Source: Rufibacter hautae (GTDB taxonomy: Bacteria; Bacteroidota; Bacteroidia; Cytophagales; Hymenobacteraceae). From it: 64,000 nucleotides of DNA. Location: NCBI RefSeq assembly GCF_008271695.1, contig NZ_VKKY01000004.1, forward strand, positions 1 through 64,000, written 5' to 3'. Shown piece by piece: positions 17,645 through 26,553 of the stretch. The notes below the pieces were generated by a model. That model searched no databases. It worked only from the letters and a program-made list of their open reading frames with translations, and had not been told where the DNA came from. The position numbers and the translations under genes were made by a program. The stretch's first letter is position 1; each line of letters opens with the position of its first letter.

Positions 17645-18631
17645 TTACATAGCCATTGCCGCAATGTTATTAAACGCCTTCTGGTCAGCTTTGAAGCGTT
17701 CGTTAATGGTCAAGGCAGATTTTCCGTTAAAAAGGGCAAAGTTTGCAGCATTATAAACCAACCACAGATTGGCTTCGGTTTCCAATTCCTTTTCCTCAAA
17801 CCTTAACCGCTCCACGGCCAAGGCGGCCAGCTTCTTTGGTAAACCGGCTTCCGTAATAACTTTTTGAACGTCGGCATCGGTAGGCATGGCCACCCTTACC
17901 AGTTTATTGTATACCGTGCCGGTAACTGAATCTTTCTGCGCAATGAAGTTCCGGAGAATTTTAGTCAAATGTTCCCTGAATATTTCCAGATTCAGCCCTT
18001 TGTGGTGGAATGTTTCCGCCAGGATTCTTTCCTCTTTTTTAATCCTCTCAATGTTTACGTGCTCTACTTTTTCCTTTAAAGCATCCAGGTATTTTTTAGG
18101 TTGACCATTGGCCAGCCAGTTAAAATATTCTTCATAGGACATAAATTCATCTGCCCAGCCCATCAGGCCGTTGGAACAGATTTGGCGATAATAGGAAACC
18201 TTTACTTTTTCTTCGTTCGTTGATTCAATGGACGAACCTTGGATATTGAAGGGGCTTTTGCCAGTATATGAATTGTTTATAATCAGGTTTTTATATATCC
18301 GCTCGTTGCCCACCTTCAAGCTATCGGGAAGGATAACATTAATGCTGAAATCCCCACGGGTTGAATAACGGGCATCAATCGTGTAATCTTTTGCCACGCT
18401 GTCCACCACCGAGCGCAGTAGCTGATTAGGAATCAACGTGTATTCATCGCTTTGAAGGGCAAAGATATGCTGTGTACCGTCCGGCATGGTGCCGACGATA
18501 GCCCGTTGCCTGTCAGACGGCAGCAGATTGTAGTTGTCAGGCAAAAGGCTTTGCAATTTTTCTTCTTTTACCGGAAAACAGATATTGTCCCATGCAGTGG
18601 CTTTATCGAGGTTTGTGCTTTGAGTTGACAT
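17645..18631 (-). CDS. DUF932 domain-containing protein
   Basis: A 328-residue soluble protein of the DUF932 type, common on plasmids and phages and without an established biochemical function. Visible family features: the N-terminal KATAWDNICFPVKEEKL and PDGTQHIFALQSDEYTLIPN, the central VRVSYYRQICSNGLMGW-like segment (here VKVSYYRQICSNGLMGW), and a helical C-terminal half ending in NLWLVYNAANFALFNGKS. It stands alone between the structured element and the replication region. It has a hairpin terminator downstream, and an upstream region that shares TTATACGTTAAT with the transfer-operon control region. Confidence 0.8.
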   Translation of the reverse strand: MSTQSTNLDKATAWDNICFPVKEEKLQSLLPDNYNLLPSDRQRAIVGTMPDGTQHIFALQSDEYTLIPNQLLRSVVDSVAKDYTIDARYSTRGDFSINVILPDSLKVGNERIYKNLIINNSYTGKSPFNIQGSSIESTNEEKVKVSYYRQICSNGLMGWADEFMSYEEYFNWLANGQPKKYLDALKEKVEHVNIERIKKEERILAETFHHKGLNLEIFREHLTKILRNFIAQKDSVTGTVYNKLVRVAMPTDADVQKVITEAGLPKKLAALAVERLRFEEKELETEANLWLVYNAANFALFNGKSALTINERFKADQKAFNNIAAMAM

Positions 18632-18964
18632 GGTTCCTAGGGTTAAAGGTTAATGATTATTTGCAATTGTTATGATATGTATATTATATTATACGTTAAT
18701 GTATATTAATAGATACATAAAATAATAAAAAATCACACCTTTTTTGGCCTTCTTTTTATATTCAATAACTCCTATGTTTATTTTGTGAGGAACGATTCCT
18801 CATTTTTTGACCCTTGCAGTTTGCAATTGCAAAAAGCAACTGAAATTGACCGCCCGAAGGGCGGGATGTTCAACAATTATAATTCCTATGACTTCGTAAA
18901 TTCTGCTCCCTGTCTATTGCTAATTTACCAATCAGCATAATTTTTGACTGATGAAACCTAGCTT
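18632..18964. promoter_or_regulatory. DUF932 promoter region and an outlying iteron
   Basis: No gene. Contains TTATACGTTAAT (18689-18700), shared with the transfer-operon control region, two TTGCAATTG elements (18661-18669, 18821-18829), and next to the rep stop codon one iteron-like unit (GACTGATGAAACCTAGCTTTT, about 18946-18966) matching the oriV repeats 1 kb away. Confidence 0.5.
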
Positions 18965-19903
18965 TTAGACCAAACCGGCAATTTTAAGGAATAGCCCCCC
19001 AGGATTGGATGCGGCTTTAATTTTGTCAGTTTTCAATTTATAGCTGAACTGGAAAAGCTTGTTCAATAAATTCTCGTCGTACAAGATTTTATTAACAAGC
19101 TTCTCTTCGATAATATTTAAATCATCCAGGATAGTCCTGGCGTTCTGCTTCCTTACATCATCGGTTGGCAAATCGAAAGCTAACGGTAACTGCTGAATTG
19201 TTTGTTTGTTCACGTAGAACCGGATGTGCGTGAAAACCCGGCCTCTTTTCGTCAATACATAGCTTATTCTCAGGTCGGTGAATTTATTGATTTGCTCCAC
19301 AGCAATATCCAGAACGTTCTTTTTGAATAAGGAGATGGATGAATATTGCTCCTTTTCCTTGTTCTTAGGGTCCTTTAGATGCAGGATTACCTTTAAATCA
19401 TCAATAGAGTATATCTTCGTTTCTCCGATGTCCTTCCATTGGCTTGCAATCTGATAGATGCGTTTAGCCCACTTACTGGGCAGCATAAAGGCCGCCTGGA
19501 GCTGAAAGCTGGTGAAGTTGTTCTTTAAATCTATGAGGTATGGCCTTATGTTCTCAGAAATTTCAAGTTCAATCAATCCCTCCCCTTTTCTGTGTAAGGC
19601 AGAAGCCAGTAACCCCACCTGTAAAACGGTTTTATTATCCTCAAATACATATTCCCGGCTCCTGAGCGCAGAAGTCGCCTCCAAAAATTGGCCATGGTGC
19701 CATTGCCTTCCAGTCACTTCCTGCAATTCCCTCACAGAAATTTGGTATTTTGTACCAGGTTTATCATCGGCACGCAGTTTGGAAAGAAGGAAAAACGAAA
19801 TATCCATCTCAATAGCTGACATCTCATAACGTGCCGTTGTAATGGCGTTATGCTGCCTTATTTCTAATTTATGCGGTTCTTTTGCCGTTATCCCTTTTGC
19901 CAT
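18965..19903 (-). CDS. Rep_3-family plasmid replication initiator
   Basis: A 312-residue initiator of the Rep_3/RepE type: two winged-helix domains, the first from EIRQHNAITTARYEMSAIEMDISFFLLSKL with RYEMSAIE typical of the family start, the second from SWAKRIYQIASQW-like sequence (here PSKWAKRIYQIASQ) through YSIDDLKVIL. It binds iterons and opens the plasmid origin. The open frame begins with a TTG (19966), but the ATG at 19903 (MAKGITAKEPHKLEIRQ) is the sensible start. Iterons lie directly upstream (19985-20450) and one lies at the 3' end, consistent with autoregulation and copy control by handcuffing (family knowledge). Confidence 0.85.
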   Translation of the reverse strand: MAKGITAKEPHKLEIRQHNAITTARYEMSAIEMDISFFLLSKLRADDKPGTKYQISVRELQEVTGRQWHHGQFLEATSALRSREYVFEDNKTVLQVGLLASALHRKGEGLIELEISENIRPYLIDLKNNFTSFQLQAAFMLPSKWAKRIYQIASQWKDIGETKIYSIDDLKVILHLKDPKNKEKEQYSSISLFKKNVLDIAVEQINKFTDLRISYVLTKRGRVFTHIRFYVNKQTIQQLPLAFDLPTDDVRKQNARTILDDLNIIEEKLVNKILYDENLLNKLFQFSYKLKTDKIKAASNPGGLFLKIAGLV

Positions 19904-19982
19904 TGTCCACCAACTAGTAATTGCACAACTTTCTGCCAAATATAGAAAATTTAAAAGAAAAAACAAGTACCAAAAACTTTAC

Positions 19983-20098
19983 TAGCTTTTGACTGATGAA
20001 ACCTTGCTTTTCCACATATCAAACCTAGCTTTTCACGTATTAAACCTAGCTTTTGACTGATGAAACCTTGCTTTAAACGGATAAAACCTAGCTTAAAG
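19983..20098 (+). repeat. Iteron cluster 1
   Basis: Five units AACCTNGCTTTT... begin at 20000, 20022, 20043, 20064 and 20085 (periods 22, 21, 21, 21 bp), preceded by a degenerate unit at 19983. One helical turn multiple per unit is typical of Rep_3 iterons. Several units include GACTGATGA between cores. Confidence 0.85.
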
Positions 20099-20317
20099 AG
20101 CGCTTAATAGTCAGTAAGCCAATATCTTATGACTCCTGCAAATACTAAACAAATAATATAAATACTACAAACTTGTAGTTAAAAAGTTAGGCTTTTAGAG
20201 GTTTGGTTTTGGGACAGACGGGAAAAAATGAAAGAAAAAACAACAAAAAAATCCAAAAAAGTAGGAGCTTTGCGCGCGCGAATTGCATCTTATCAAAAAT
20301 AAATATAAATAATATTA

Positions 20318-20446
20318 TTAAAAGCTAGGTTCCATCAGTAGGCGAGTCCTTTTTAATACTACATGCTAAAATGAATAGTATTAGGCAGTGATAAACTAGG
20401 TTTTACTGATAGAACCTAGCTTTTGACTGATGAAACCTAGCTTTAA
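20318..20446. repeat. Iteron cluster 2
   Basis: Two good direct units (AACCTAGCTTTT at 20413 and AACCTAGCTTTA at 20434, 21 bp apart), a degenerate unit near 20393, and one inverted unit (AAAGCTAGGTTCCATCAGT at 20321-20339). The inverted copy may serve as rep operator (inference). Confidence 0.75.
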
Positions 20447-20519
20447 CTTAATTAAGTTATAAAATTAGTGTATAAATTGGATAAAAGTAAAGATTTTGCA
20501 AGTGTTTACAATCGCAAAA

Positions 20520-21083
20520 CTACTTATCCGTCCGAGTTCTGTTAATCTTACCTGTTTTAAGAAGGTGCTTTTCATACAATCTGAATGCTTCTTCAGCATA
20601 ATCTGTCAGATTTGATGGGCCACCACTTCCATTTAACTGAACCAGGTTGAATTTTGCATCTAACCAAAGAGAACTCAACAGCCTGACATTCTTGGTTTCC
20701 TCCGGCTGATTATCAGCACTTGGGGCCGTTTTCCTTGCAGCGGCACGAGCTTTCTTTCCTTCTGGAGCGGGAGAGGCAGACTTCCCGGCATCCACTGGCA
20801 CATGGGCTAAATTATTCTCAGCCCGCTCTTCCCCCCTACTCTCACCCTTGGAACCCATATCAACTAATGGGGTAATTTCCGATGCTGGTGTATCCGGTTC
20901 AGCAACTGGAGCCGTTTCCGTCTTTATGCTTTTTACCATCGCTTCACCAGCCATGTTTGAACGGGCTGCTTCACGTGAAGCTTGGGGAACCACGATACGT
21001 GCTTTCCCGAATTTTGGCGCACCTTGCTTTTTAATCTCTTTTTTCTCGCTTTGGCTATTGCCGTTATTTTCTTGTTCAGCCAT
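20520..21083 (-). CDS. Putative ParA partner / DUF3408-like protein
   Basis: A 187-residue protein. Residues 1-130 are low complexity (E, A, P, K), while residues 130-180 (VRLLSSLWLDAKFNLVQLN, then SNLTDYAEEAFRLYEKHLLKTG) look like a strand-helix-helix ribbon-helix-helix fold. It starts 4 bp after parA. Small ParA proteins usually pair with an RHH centromere-binding protein (ParG/Omega type), and Bacteroidota transfer regions often place a DUF3408 protein after ParA. Either reading makes it the DNA-binding partner of ParA; I could not confirm the family. Confidence 0.6.
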   Translation of the reverse strand: MAEQENNGNSQSEKKEIKKQGAPKFGKARIVVPQASREAARSNMAGEAMVKSIKTETAPVAEPDTPASEITPLVDMGSKGESRGEERAENNLAHVPVDAGKSASPAPEGKKARAAARKTAPSADNQPEETKNVRLLSSLWLDAKFNLVQLNGSGGPSNLTDYAEEAFRLYEKHLLKTGKINRTRTDK

Positions 21084-21087
21084 TTTC

Positions 21088-21813
21088 CTATTCTGTTACA
21101 GATTTTATGGGTAATTCCATCCGTTCAATTAATTCATTGCAGACAGCATGTATTTCTTCTGAGACATTTTTATCTCCACCTACATAGCGCAAATAAGCGG
21201 GTGTTGTCAGGCTATACAGAGTGGATGCGCGTTTGTAAGCTGCCCGGTAGCTAAGAGAGGATTTAAAACGAGCTAATCCCAGGGCATCCACATAATCATC
21301 CATTTCCTGTTCCTCCTTATTGTTTGAGCGCTTAGTGGAAATACCGAAATACTCAAAGGGTATTTCTGCCTTATCCGCCTCTGTTTTAATCGTTTGCAGG
21401 ATATGCATGAATTCAGCCGTACTTGCTCTATCCAGATAATCAGCAACTAGTGGAACTATGACCGCATCACAGGCAGTAAGCGCATTAAAAACATCATCGC
21501 CATCGGCCCGGCCTGGCACATCAATGAATACTAAATCGTAATCATTTTCCGGGTTATCTACAAAATCAAAAATTCCATTTAAGTCAATTGAGAAAATATC
21601 GAAGGGATATGTAGCATCCGGGTTAGACTCTTTTAGCAATTGCAAACTTTCCTCATCTATCTGGACACGGGTTTTCACGATGCTTTGCTGGTAGTCACAG
21701 TCCAGCACCGCCACTTTAAGTTTGTAGTCTACTGCCAACGCTGCTGCCAGGACTAGCGTCAACGTGGATTTTCCTGACCCTCCTTTTTGGGTCGCAAAAC
21801 TTATAATTTTCAT
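21088..21813 (-). CDS. parA: ParA-family partition ATPase
   Basis: A 241-residue Walker-type ATPase. The deviant Walker A is KGGSGKST (residues about 10-17). Other motifs are VAVLDCDYQQS (Walker A', residues 34-44) and DLVFIDVPGRADGD (Walker B-like). It lacks the N-terminal helix-turn-helix of type Ia ParA, so it is type Ib-like, where the centromere commonly lies upstream of parA. Here upstream is a 450-bp extremely AT-rich repeat region. It is equivalent in place to TraA of Bacteroides conjugative elements, next to the mobilization genes. Confidence 0.85.
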   Translation of the reverse strand: MKIISFATQKGGSGKSTLTLVLAAALAVDYKLKVAVLDCDYQQSIVKTRVQIDEESLQLLKESNPDATYPFDIFSIDLNGIFDFVDNPENDYDLVFIDVPGRADGDDVFNALTACDAVIVPLVADYLDRASTAEFMHILQTIKTEADKAEIPFEYFGISTKRSNNKEEQEMDDYVDALGLARFKSSLSYRAAYKRASTLYSLTTPAYLRYVGGDKNVSEEIHAVCNELIERMELPIKSVTE

Positions 21814-22282
21814 AACGAACTTTTTTCTAAATCACTTAGCTTCTTTTTACAAATTTATAATAATATAGGTTTATAACTTTATCATGGCTCAATTTTATAT
21901 TTAAATAACTTTATAATATTATTGATTTATATTTTTATATTATTATAATACAATAACTTTACAATATTATAATAATATATTGTTATCATGCATTAACCTT
22001 ATAAAAATATAATACACCATAACTATAGTATTATAGAAATATAGGAGCATGCAACAATAACCTTATTGTTCTATTATCTTATACAAATATACCTTTATAA
22101 AACTATACTACTATAATAATGTAATAATATAAAACTATAATATTATAACAATTGTAATGACCAGTCAACCTTTGGTGGATAAGTTATAACAATATAAAAT
22201 TATATTGTTATAACTTATCATTAACAACTAACTTTATTAAGATTATATTTTATAATATTATAACATTATAAAATAGTTAAAA
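21814..22282. repeat. Very AT-rich, repetitive centromere-like region
   Basis: About 450 bp made almost only of A and T with repeated TATAATATTAT-like words, for example ATAACTTTATAATATTAT near 21905 and ATAACTTTACAATATTATA near 21955. No gene. It sits directly upstream of parA, where type Ib partition loci carry their centromere, and may also hold divergent promoters for parA and the mobilization operon. Confidence 0.5.
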
Positions 22283-22559
22283 TGTTTAGTGAGTAGTGGT
22301 AAGACCTGCAATACATTAATCTTTGGGAACCATCACTTCCAAGTTTACTTCACTAAACAACTATTCATTAAGTCCTAAGTCCAATGCGGGGTAGTTTTTT
22401 CTTTTAGCAAGAAGAGCATTTAAAATGCAATGCTAAGGCATTGATTTATAAACACTTGCTTTTAAGCAGAGCTTAAAAATGTAGAGAATGAAACATAAGT
22501 GCTTAGTAATCAGTAATATTTTGTAGATATATAGTTGAGATATTGGCATTTTCAATAAT
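22283..22559. other. Candidate origin of transfer (oriT)
   Basis: Gene-free DNA immediately upstream of the mobilization genes. Contains a 10-bp perfect inverted repeat TGTTTAGTGA (22283-22292) / TCACTAAACA (22350-22359), then nested GCATT/AATGC repeats (22416-22443). Position beside relaxase genes and inverted repeats are typical of oriT; no nick site can be assigned from sequence alone. Confidence 0.45.
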
Positions 22560-23057
22560 ATGAGCAAACTCGAAAAAACAAGCACGACCAGTGCCCGCCT
22601 TAATGCTGTGACACATCACTTATTAGCCAAAGAAGCTAAACGCCTGGGCTTGTCTGCGATTGATTACCTAGATGCTGCCGTAAATTATTTCGGCACAAGA
22701 GGATTGAATCCAGTTGAAATTGAGGCAAGGGAAGGTGCATTGATAATGCAGGATATTAAACGTTTAGGCGACCGGATATTTGGTTATATGCAAGAGCAAG
22801 AACGAGGATTATTATCGGTGCTGTTAGAAGAATTGATACGTTCAAGGGTGACTATTGACCGAGTTTTACGCATGGAGGAGATTGTGTTGAGCACGTATAA
22901 AGACGAGGATTTGAGAAGCGGGAAAAGTAAACTTAAAGCTTTGAGAGAACAAAACGAGGGTGCTATCACTAATCAACTTAAGCAAATATTTGATTCTGCG
23001 AAGGAGAATGCGCCTGGTAAAAAGAAGAAATCGGAGCAACCGAAAGCAGATACCTAA
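22560..23057 (+). CDS. BfmA/BtgA-family mobilization accessory protein
   Basis: A 165-residue protein whose N-terminus (TTSARLNAVTHHLLAKEAKRLGLSAIDYLDAAVNYFGTRGLNP) looks like a ribbon-helix-helix DNA-binding domain of relaxosome accessory proteins. The rest is helical with a basic C-terminal tail (GKKKKSEQPK). Size, pattern and position 12 bp upstream of the relaxase fit the BfmA/BtgA family of Bacteroidota mobilization systems. It would bind oriT and help load the relaxase. Confidence 0.75.
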   Translation: MSKLEKTSTTSARLNAVTHHLLAKEAKRLGLSAIDYLDAAVNYFGTRGLNPVEIEAREGALIMQDIKRLGDRIFGYMQEQERGLLSVLLEELIRSRVTIDRVLRMEEIVLSTYKDEDLRSGKSKLKALREQNEGAITNQLKQIFDSAKENAPGKKKKSEQPKADT

Positions 23058-23069
23058 CAGGAGAATGTC

Positions 23070-24092
23070 ATGTATATAAAACTGATAAACCCAAAATCAC
23101 ACGGTCTTGCAGCCTATGACAATAATGGCAGCAGTCTTCAAACGCTCAACTATTTGGTTCATGAAGCAAAGCGGGAAAGAGAGGATTTAGGGATTTTTTT
23201 TAATCAGGACAGCGATGGTTTAAAGCCTGAACGGGTACAACAGGATATTGACTCCAATGTGAAAGGACTTACTGCGAAAGATTCTAAATTCTATTCCCTT
23301 ATCATAAGTCCCAGTGCAGATGAGCTCACGCACATCAAAAATGATGAACAACTATTGAAAGCCTATACCCGGCAGGTCATGGAGCTATACGCTCAAAATT
23401 TTAACCTGAAAGGGGACGAACGCCTTGCCTCCAAAGACCTGGTATGGGCTGCTACTATCCACCAAGACCGGAGCTACCGGGGAACAGATAATGAAGTATT
23501 GGCTGGAGAGGCAAAGGTGGGCGATAAGCGCCCAGGCTTGCAGACCCATGTGCATATAATTGTCAGTGCGCGGGACAGGAACCAAAAAATAACCTTGAAC
23601 CCCAATGGGCGCAAGAGCAGGTTCGACCTGATAGACTGGCAGCGGAAGTCAGGGCAGCAGTTTGAGCATCAATTCAGATATACCGCTAAAGAGAAAGAGA
23701 AAATAAAGGTCAAGCAACGCGATGCAAGCCGGGATGTCACCAGGTCCATACGTATAGGGGAGCGGGTAGAAGACATTAATAGAAATGTGCCCAGAAGCCA
23801 GAGGCTTGATGGCGAACGCGTAAAGGAAATCGCCGTTAGCAGAAATTTTGACAAGACTTTTTACCGCTCCTTAAAACGGATTGAAACGAAGGCGCAACAG
23901 GGAAAGCCGATTGATAATGCGTACTATCTACTGCAGACGGGAAGGGAGCAACCCACACCAAGTAAGGCACCGGTCAGAAATTTGCTGCACGCTTTTCAGC
24001 GTGCGGTAAACTCAGGTACAGGTAAGGATATTAAAACAGAAGAAATAGGAGAGCGGAAAAGCCGTCGGAATGGGGAAATGGAAATTGACTAG
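23070..24092 (+). CDS. Relaxase of the BtgB/DUF5712 type
   Basis: A 340-residue relaxase candidate that would nick oriT and lead the transferred strand into the recipient. The metal-binding histidine motif is HVHIIVSARD at residues 160-169 (HxH). The N-terminal part has MYIKLINPKSHGLAAYDNNGSS and Tyr28 (TLNYL), a possible catalytic Tyr. The C-terminus is basic and disordered. It matches the DUF5712/BtgB mobilization protein found next to BtgA in Bacteroidota. Preceded by an AGGAGA-like ribosome binding site. Catalytic Tyr assignment is tentative. Confidence 0.75.
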   Translation: MYIKLINPKSHGLAAYDNNGSSLQTLNYLVHEAKREREDLGIFFNQDSDGLKPERVQQDIDSNVKGLTAKDSKFYSLIISPSADELTHIKNDEQLLKAYTRQVMELYAQNFNLKGDERLASKDLVWAATIHQDRSYRGTDNEVLAGEAKVGDKRPGLQTHVHIIVSARDRNQKITLNPNGRKSRFDLIDWQRKSGQQFEHQFRYTAKEKEKIKVKQRDASRDVTRSIRIGERVEDINRNVPRSQRLDGERVKEIAVSRNFDKTFYRSLKRIETKAQQGKPIDNAYYLLQTGREQPTPSKAPVRNLLHAFQRAVNSGTGKDIKTEEIGERKSRRNGEMEID

Positions 24093-24287
24093 GGCCGCTA
24101 TGTCTGTTATATTTTTGCAATTGTGAAAATATTTAAGCACTCAAGCCTAAAGCGGGACAAGGGGTAGGTGATGCCAGGTAAATTGTGAGACCATTTTAAA
24201 AGAAATATTTCCGAAGCAGACGCAGCTTTGTGCTGGGCTTCTTAGGCAAGGCAATTGAACCATATTTTATTTTAAGAAGAGATAATT

Positions 24288-26471
24288 ATGCAGGTACCTA
24301 CACCGGGTAAGAATCAAAACCTAGCCTTGGTTATTGGATTAGTGATTTTAGCAATAGCTTTTGGGGATTATTATGTATTGCTTCATCAAGCAGAAATACG
24401 TCAGGCACGTGCCTGGGTGAAAGCAAACCCCGAACTTACGCCACAACAAAAGAGAATTGCCCGACAGATTGAGCTGAGGCGGCGGCATGCCGACCGTATG
24501 AGGACAGGGGTAAGTAAGAAAAAAACTGAATCAGTCAATGGGATGGCTGGTAGGGACAGCATCAGTACCGTAGAGGGTGCAGGTGGTGGATTGGGGAGTG
24601 CCGGAAGTGACATTAAGCGAAAATCTCTCTTGAAAGCAGATAGCATATACAATAAGGCCGGTATTTACTTCCGACTTTCCCTGCTGGCTGCTTCGCTTGC
24701 ATTTCTCTTCATTCAGAAAGCCCCGGAAAGGAAATTAGGGCAGCCCAAACTTAAACCGATATCTGGAAAAAACAGAAAGGTTATTTTCCTGCTTTGCGGT
24801 GGATTTTTCCTGATAAGTAGCTATGTACTTTTAACAATTGCAAAGTTTCCCCTAGATTTTATTCTGTACGGCTACCCCATGGCCAGCCTGGTAGGAATTC
24901 TCAGCACCTTCGTCGCCGGTTTGGTTATTGCCCGTAGCAAGCGGCCTGACTTCGGACTAACTACTGAACGCAAAAAGCTTACTTCAGAAAATGGTTTCAG
25001 CTTGCCCACCCAGGACGGAGGTTATATAAACGTACCCAACGCTTTTAGGGGGAATCTGGTATTAGGAGGTGCAGGAGCTGGGAAGTCATTCAGTATTGGG
25101 GAACCGGTAATTGAGCAATTTGCCAGTAAAAACTGGGCAGGCTTGATTTACGATTTTAAATTCCCAGTGCTAACAGAAGTCGCGCAGCGTGCCTTAACCC
25201 TTGCTGCCGAACAAGCGGAAGCCAAAGGCGAACCCGAGCCCAGCGTACAACTTCATGTCATCAATTTCCGGGATTTAACCCGCACGGAGCGACTTAACCC
25301 CTTAAGGCCGGAGGAAATGCCCGTAGTAGCCTTTGCCGAAGAATACAGCCGGGCGATAATCAATAACCTGAATACAAATACCATTAAGAATTCAGGGGAG
25401 TTTTTCAGTACGTCCGCGATTGCTTATTTGACGGGCATCATTTGGTTTTACCGCAAGAACTTCCCAGCATACTGTACCATCCCCCATGTAGTTGCAACGG
25501 CCCTGTATAAGGATTTTAGGCACGTTTTATCAATGCTGGATACAGACATAGAGTGCGGAGATATGGTCCGAAGCCTCATCACCGCAGTAGAACAGAAGGC
25601 CGAGAAACAAATTGCCGGGGTCGTGGCCACCTTGCAAATTATCCTTAGCCGCATAAACAGCCCGGAGATTGTCTGGGTGCTTACCCCGGATGAAAGTAGG
25701 GGAGAGGGATTCTCGTTAGACCTGAATGACCCGAACAATCCTAAGTTATTGTGTATCGGCAATGACCCCACCCTAAAAGATACCTTTTCACCGGTTATCA
25801 GCTGTATCATAACCGTGGCGCTCAAACTGATGAACCAGCAGCGGAAGCACCCAAGCTATGTTTTTCTGGATGAGGCAGCGACTATCTACGTGCCTGGACT
25901 GGAGGTAATTCCCGCGACGGCCAGGAGTAATAAAATAGCTACCATTTACATGAGCCAGGATTTGAGTCAGATGGTTGATTCATACGGACGGGATAAAATG
26001 CAGGTAATGATTAGTAACCTCAATAATTGGTTTATAGGGAAAGTAAACAACATGGAGACTGCTGAACTCATTTCTAAAATCGTTGGTCGGGAAGATAAGT
26101 CAATGGTATCAACCAGCAGTGGCAGCAGCACCGGCGGTGCTGGCCACCGGAACCGGAGCCAGAATCAAAGCGTAAGCCTTCAGGAACGCAGTTTGGTCCG
26201 TATTCAAGATGCCGTTGGGTTAGAGCAGGGAGAATTCATCGGTCAGACTGTTGAAACAGAATCTGCCTTTTTCCAAGGGCGGATAGACCGCAGCGATGCC
26301 CAAACGGAAATACATGAACTGGAACCGTTCGCGCTCTTTGCAGATGAAGGTGAAACCGATTCCCAGGAGGCGCAGAGAATAATAGTTCAGGCGAATTACC
26401 AAAAAGTGCGCGATGAGGTAAAAGAAACAGTAGAAATGTATCCTAACACGCTGGCTCCCGGAGAGGAGTAG
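24288..26471 (+). CDS. Type IV coupling protein (VirD4/TraG-like)
   Basis: A 727-residue coupling ATPase that delivers the relaxase-DNA complex to the secretion channel. Membrane helices at about residues 10-28, 124-142, 165-185 and 195-213 are followed by the ATPase domain: Walker A GGAGAGKS at about 260 and Walker B YVFLDEAAT at about 524. The C-terminal part has a Ser/Gly/Thr-rich linker (SSGSSTGGAGHRNRSQNQS) and an acidic end. It is separated by 195 bp from the relaxase and is directly upstream of the Fic toxin pair, which is suggestive of effector export. Confidence 0.9.
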   Translation: MQVPTPGKNQNLALVIGLVILAIAFGDYYVLLHQAEIRQARAWVKANPELTPQQKRIARQIELRRRHADRMRTGVSKKKTESVNGMAGRDSISTVEGAGGGLGSAGSDIKRKSLLKADSIYNKAGIYFRLSLLAASLAFLFIQKAPERKLGQPKLKPISGKNRKVIFLLCGGFFLISSYVLLTIAKFPLDFILYGYPMASLVGILSTFVAGLVIARSKRPDFGLTTERKKLTSENGFSLPTQDGGYINVPNAFRGNLVLGGAGAGKSFSIGEPVIEQFASKNWAGLIYDFKFPVLTEVAQRALTLAAEQAEAKGEPEPSVQLHVINFRDLTRTERLNPLRPEEMPVVAFAEEYSRAIINNLNTNTIKNSGEFFSTSAIAYLTGIIWFYRKNFPAYCTIPHVVATALYKDFRHVLSMLDTDIECGDMVRSLITAVEQKAEKQIAGVVATLQIILSRINSPEIVWVLTPDESRGEGFSLDLNDPNNPKLLCIGNDPTLKDTFSPVISCIITVALKLMNQQRKHPSYVFLDEAATIYVPGLEVIPATARSNKIATIYMSQDLSQMVDSYGRDKMQVMISNLNNWFIGKVNNMETAELISKIVGREDKSMVSTSSGSSTGGAGHRNRSQNQSVSLQERSLVRIQDAVGLEQGEFIGQTVETESAFFQGRIDRSDAQTEIHELEPFALFADEGETDSQEAQRIIVQANYQKVRDEVKETVEMYPNTLAPGEE

Positions 26472-26553
26472 CGGCACTTTTACCCCCTGTTTATACTGGT
26501 TTTTTTGGCCATTTTTGCGTATATTGTATAGAAGATTGAGTGAAAAACAAAGT

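Larger units (their letters stand above)
19904..20519. other. Plasmid replication origin (oriV) with iterons
   Basis: A gene-free, AT-rich region upstream of the Rep_3 gene with two iteron clusters. Together with the initiator this marks a replication origin. The 20110-20320 stretch between the clusters is very AT-rich and would suit a strand-opening region. The gap also holds the promoter of rep (minus). Confidence 0.75.

Noticed and set aside
21814-22282. CRISPR-like or tandem-repeat array in the AT-rich block
   Set aside because: Repeated words are irregular in spacing and lack unique spacers; low-complexity AT DNA explains them.
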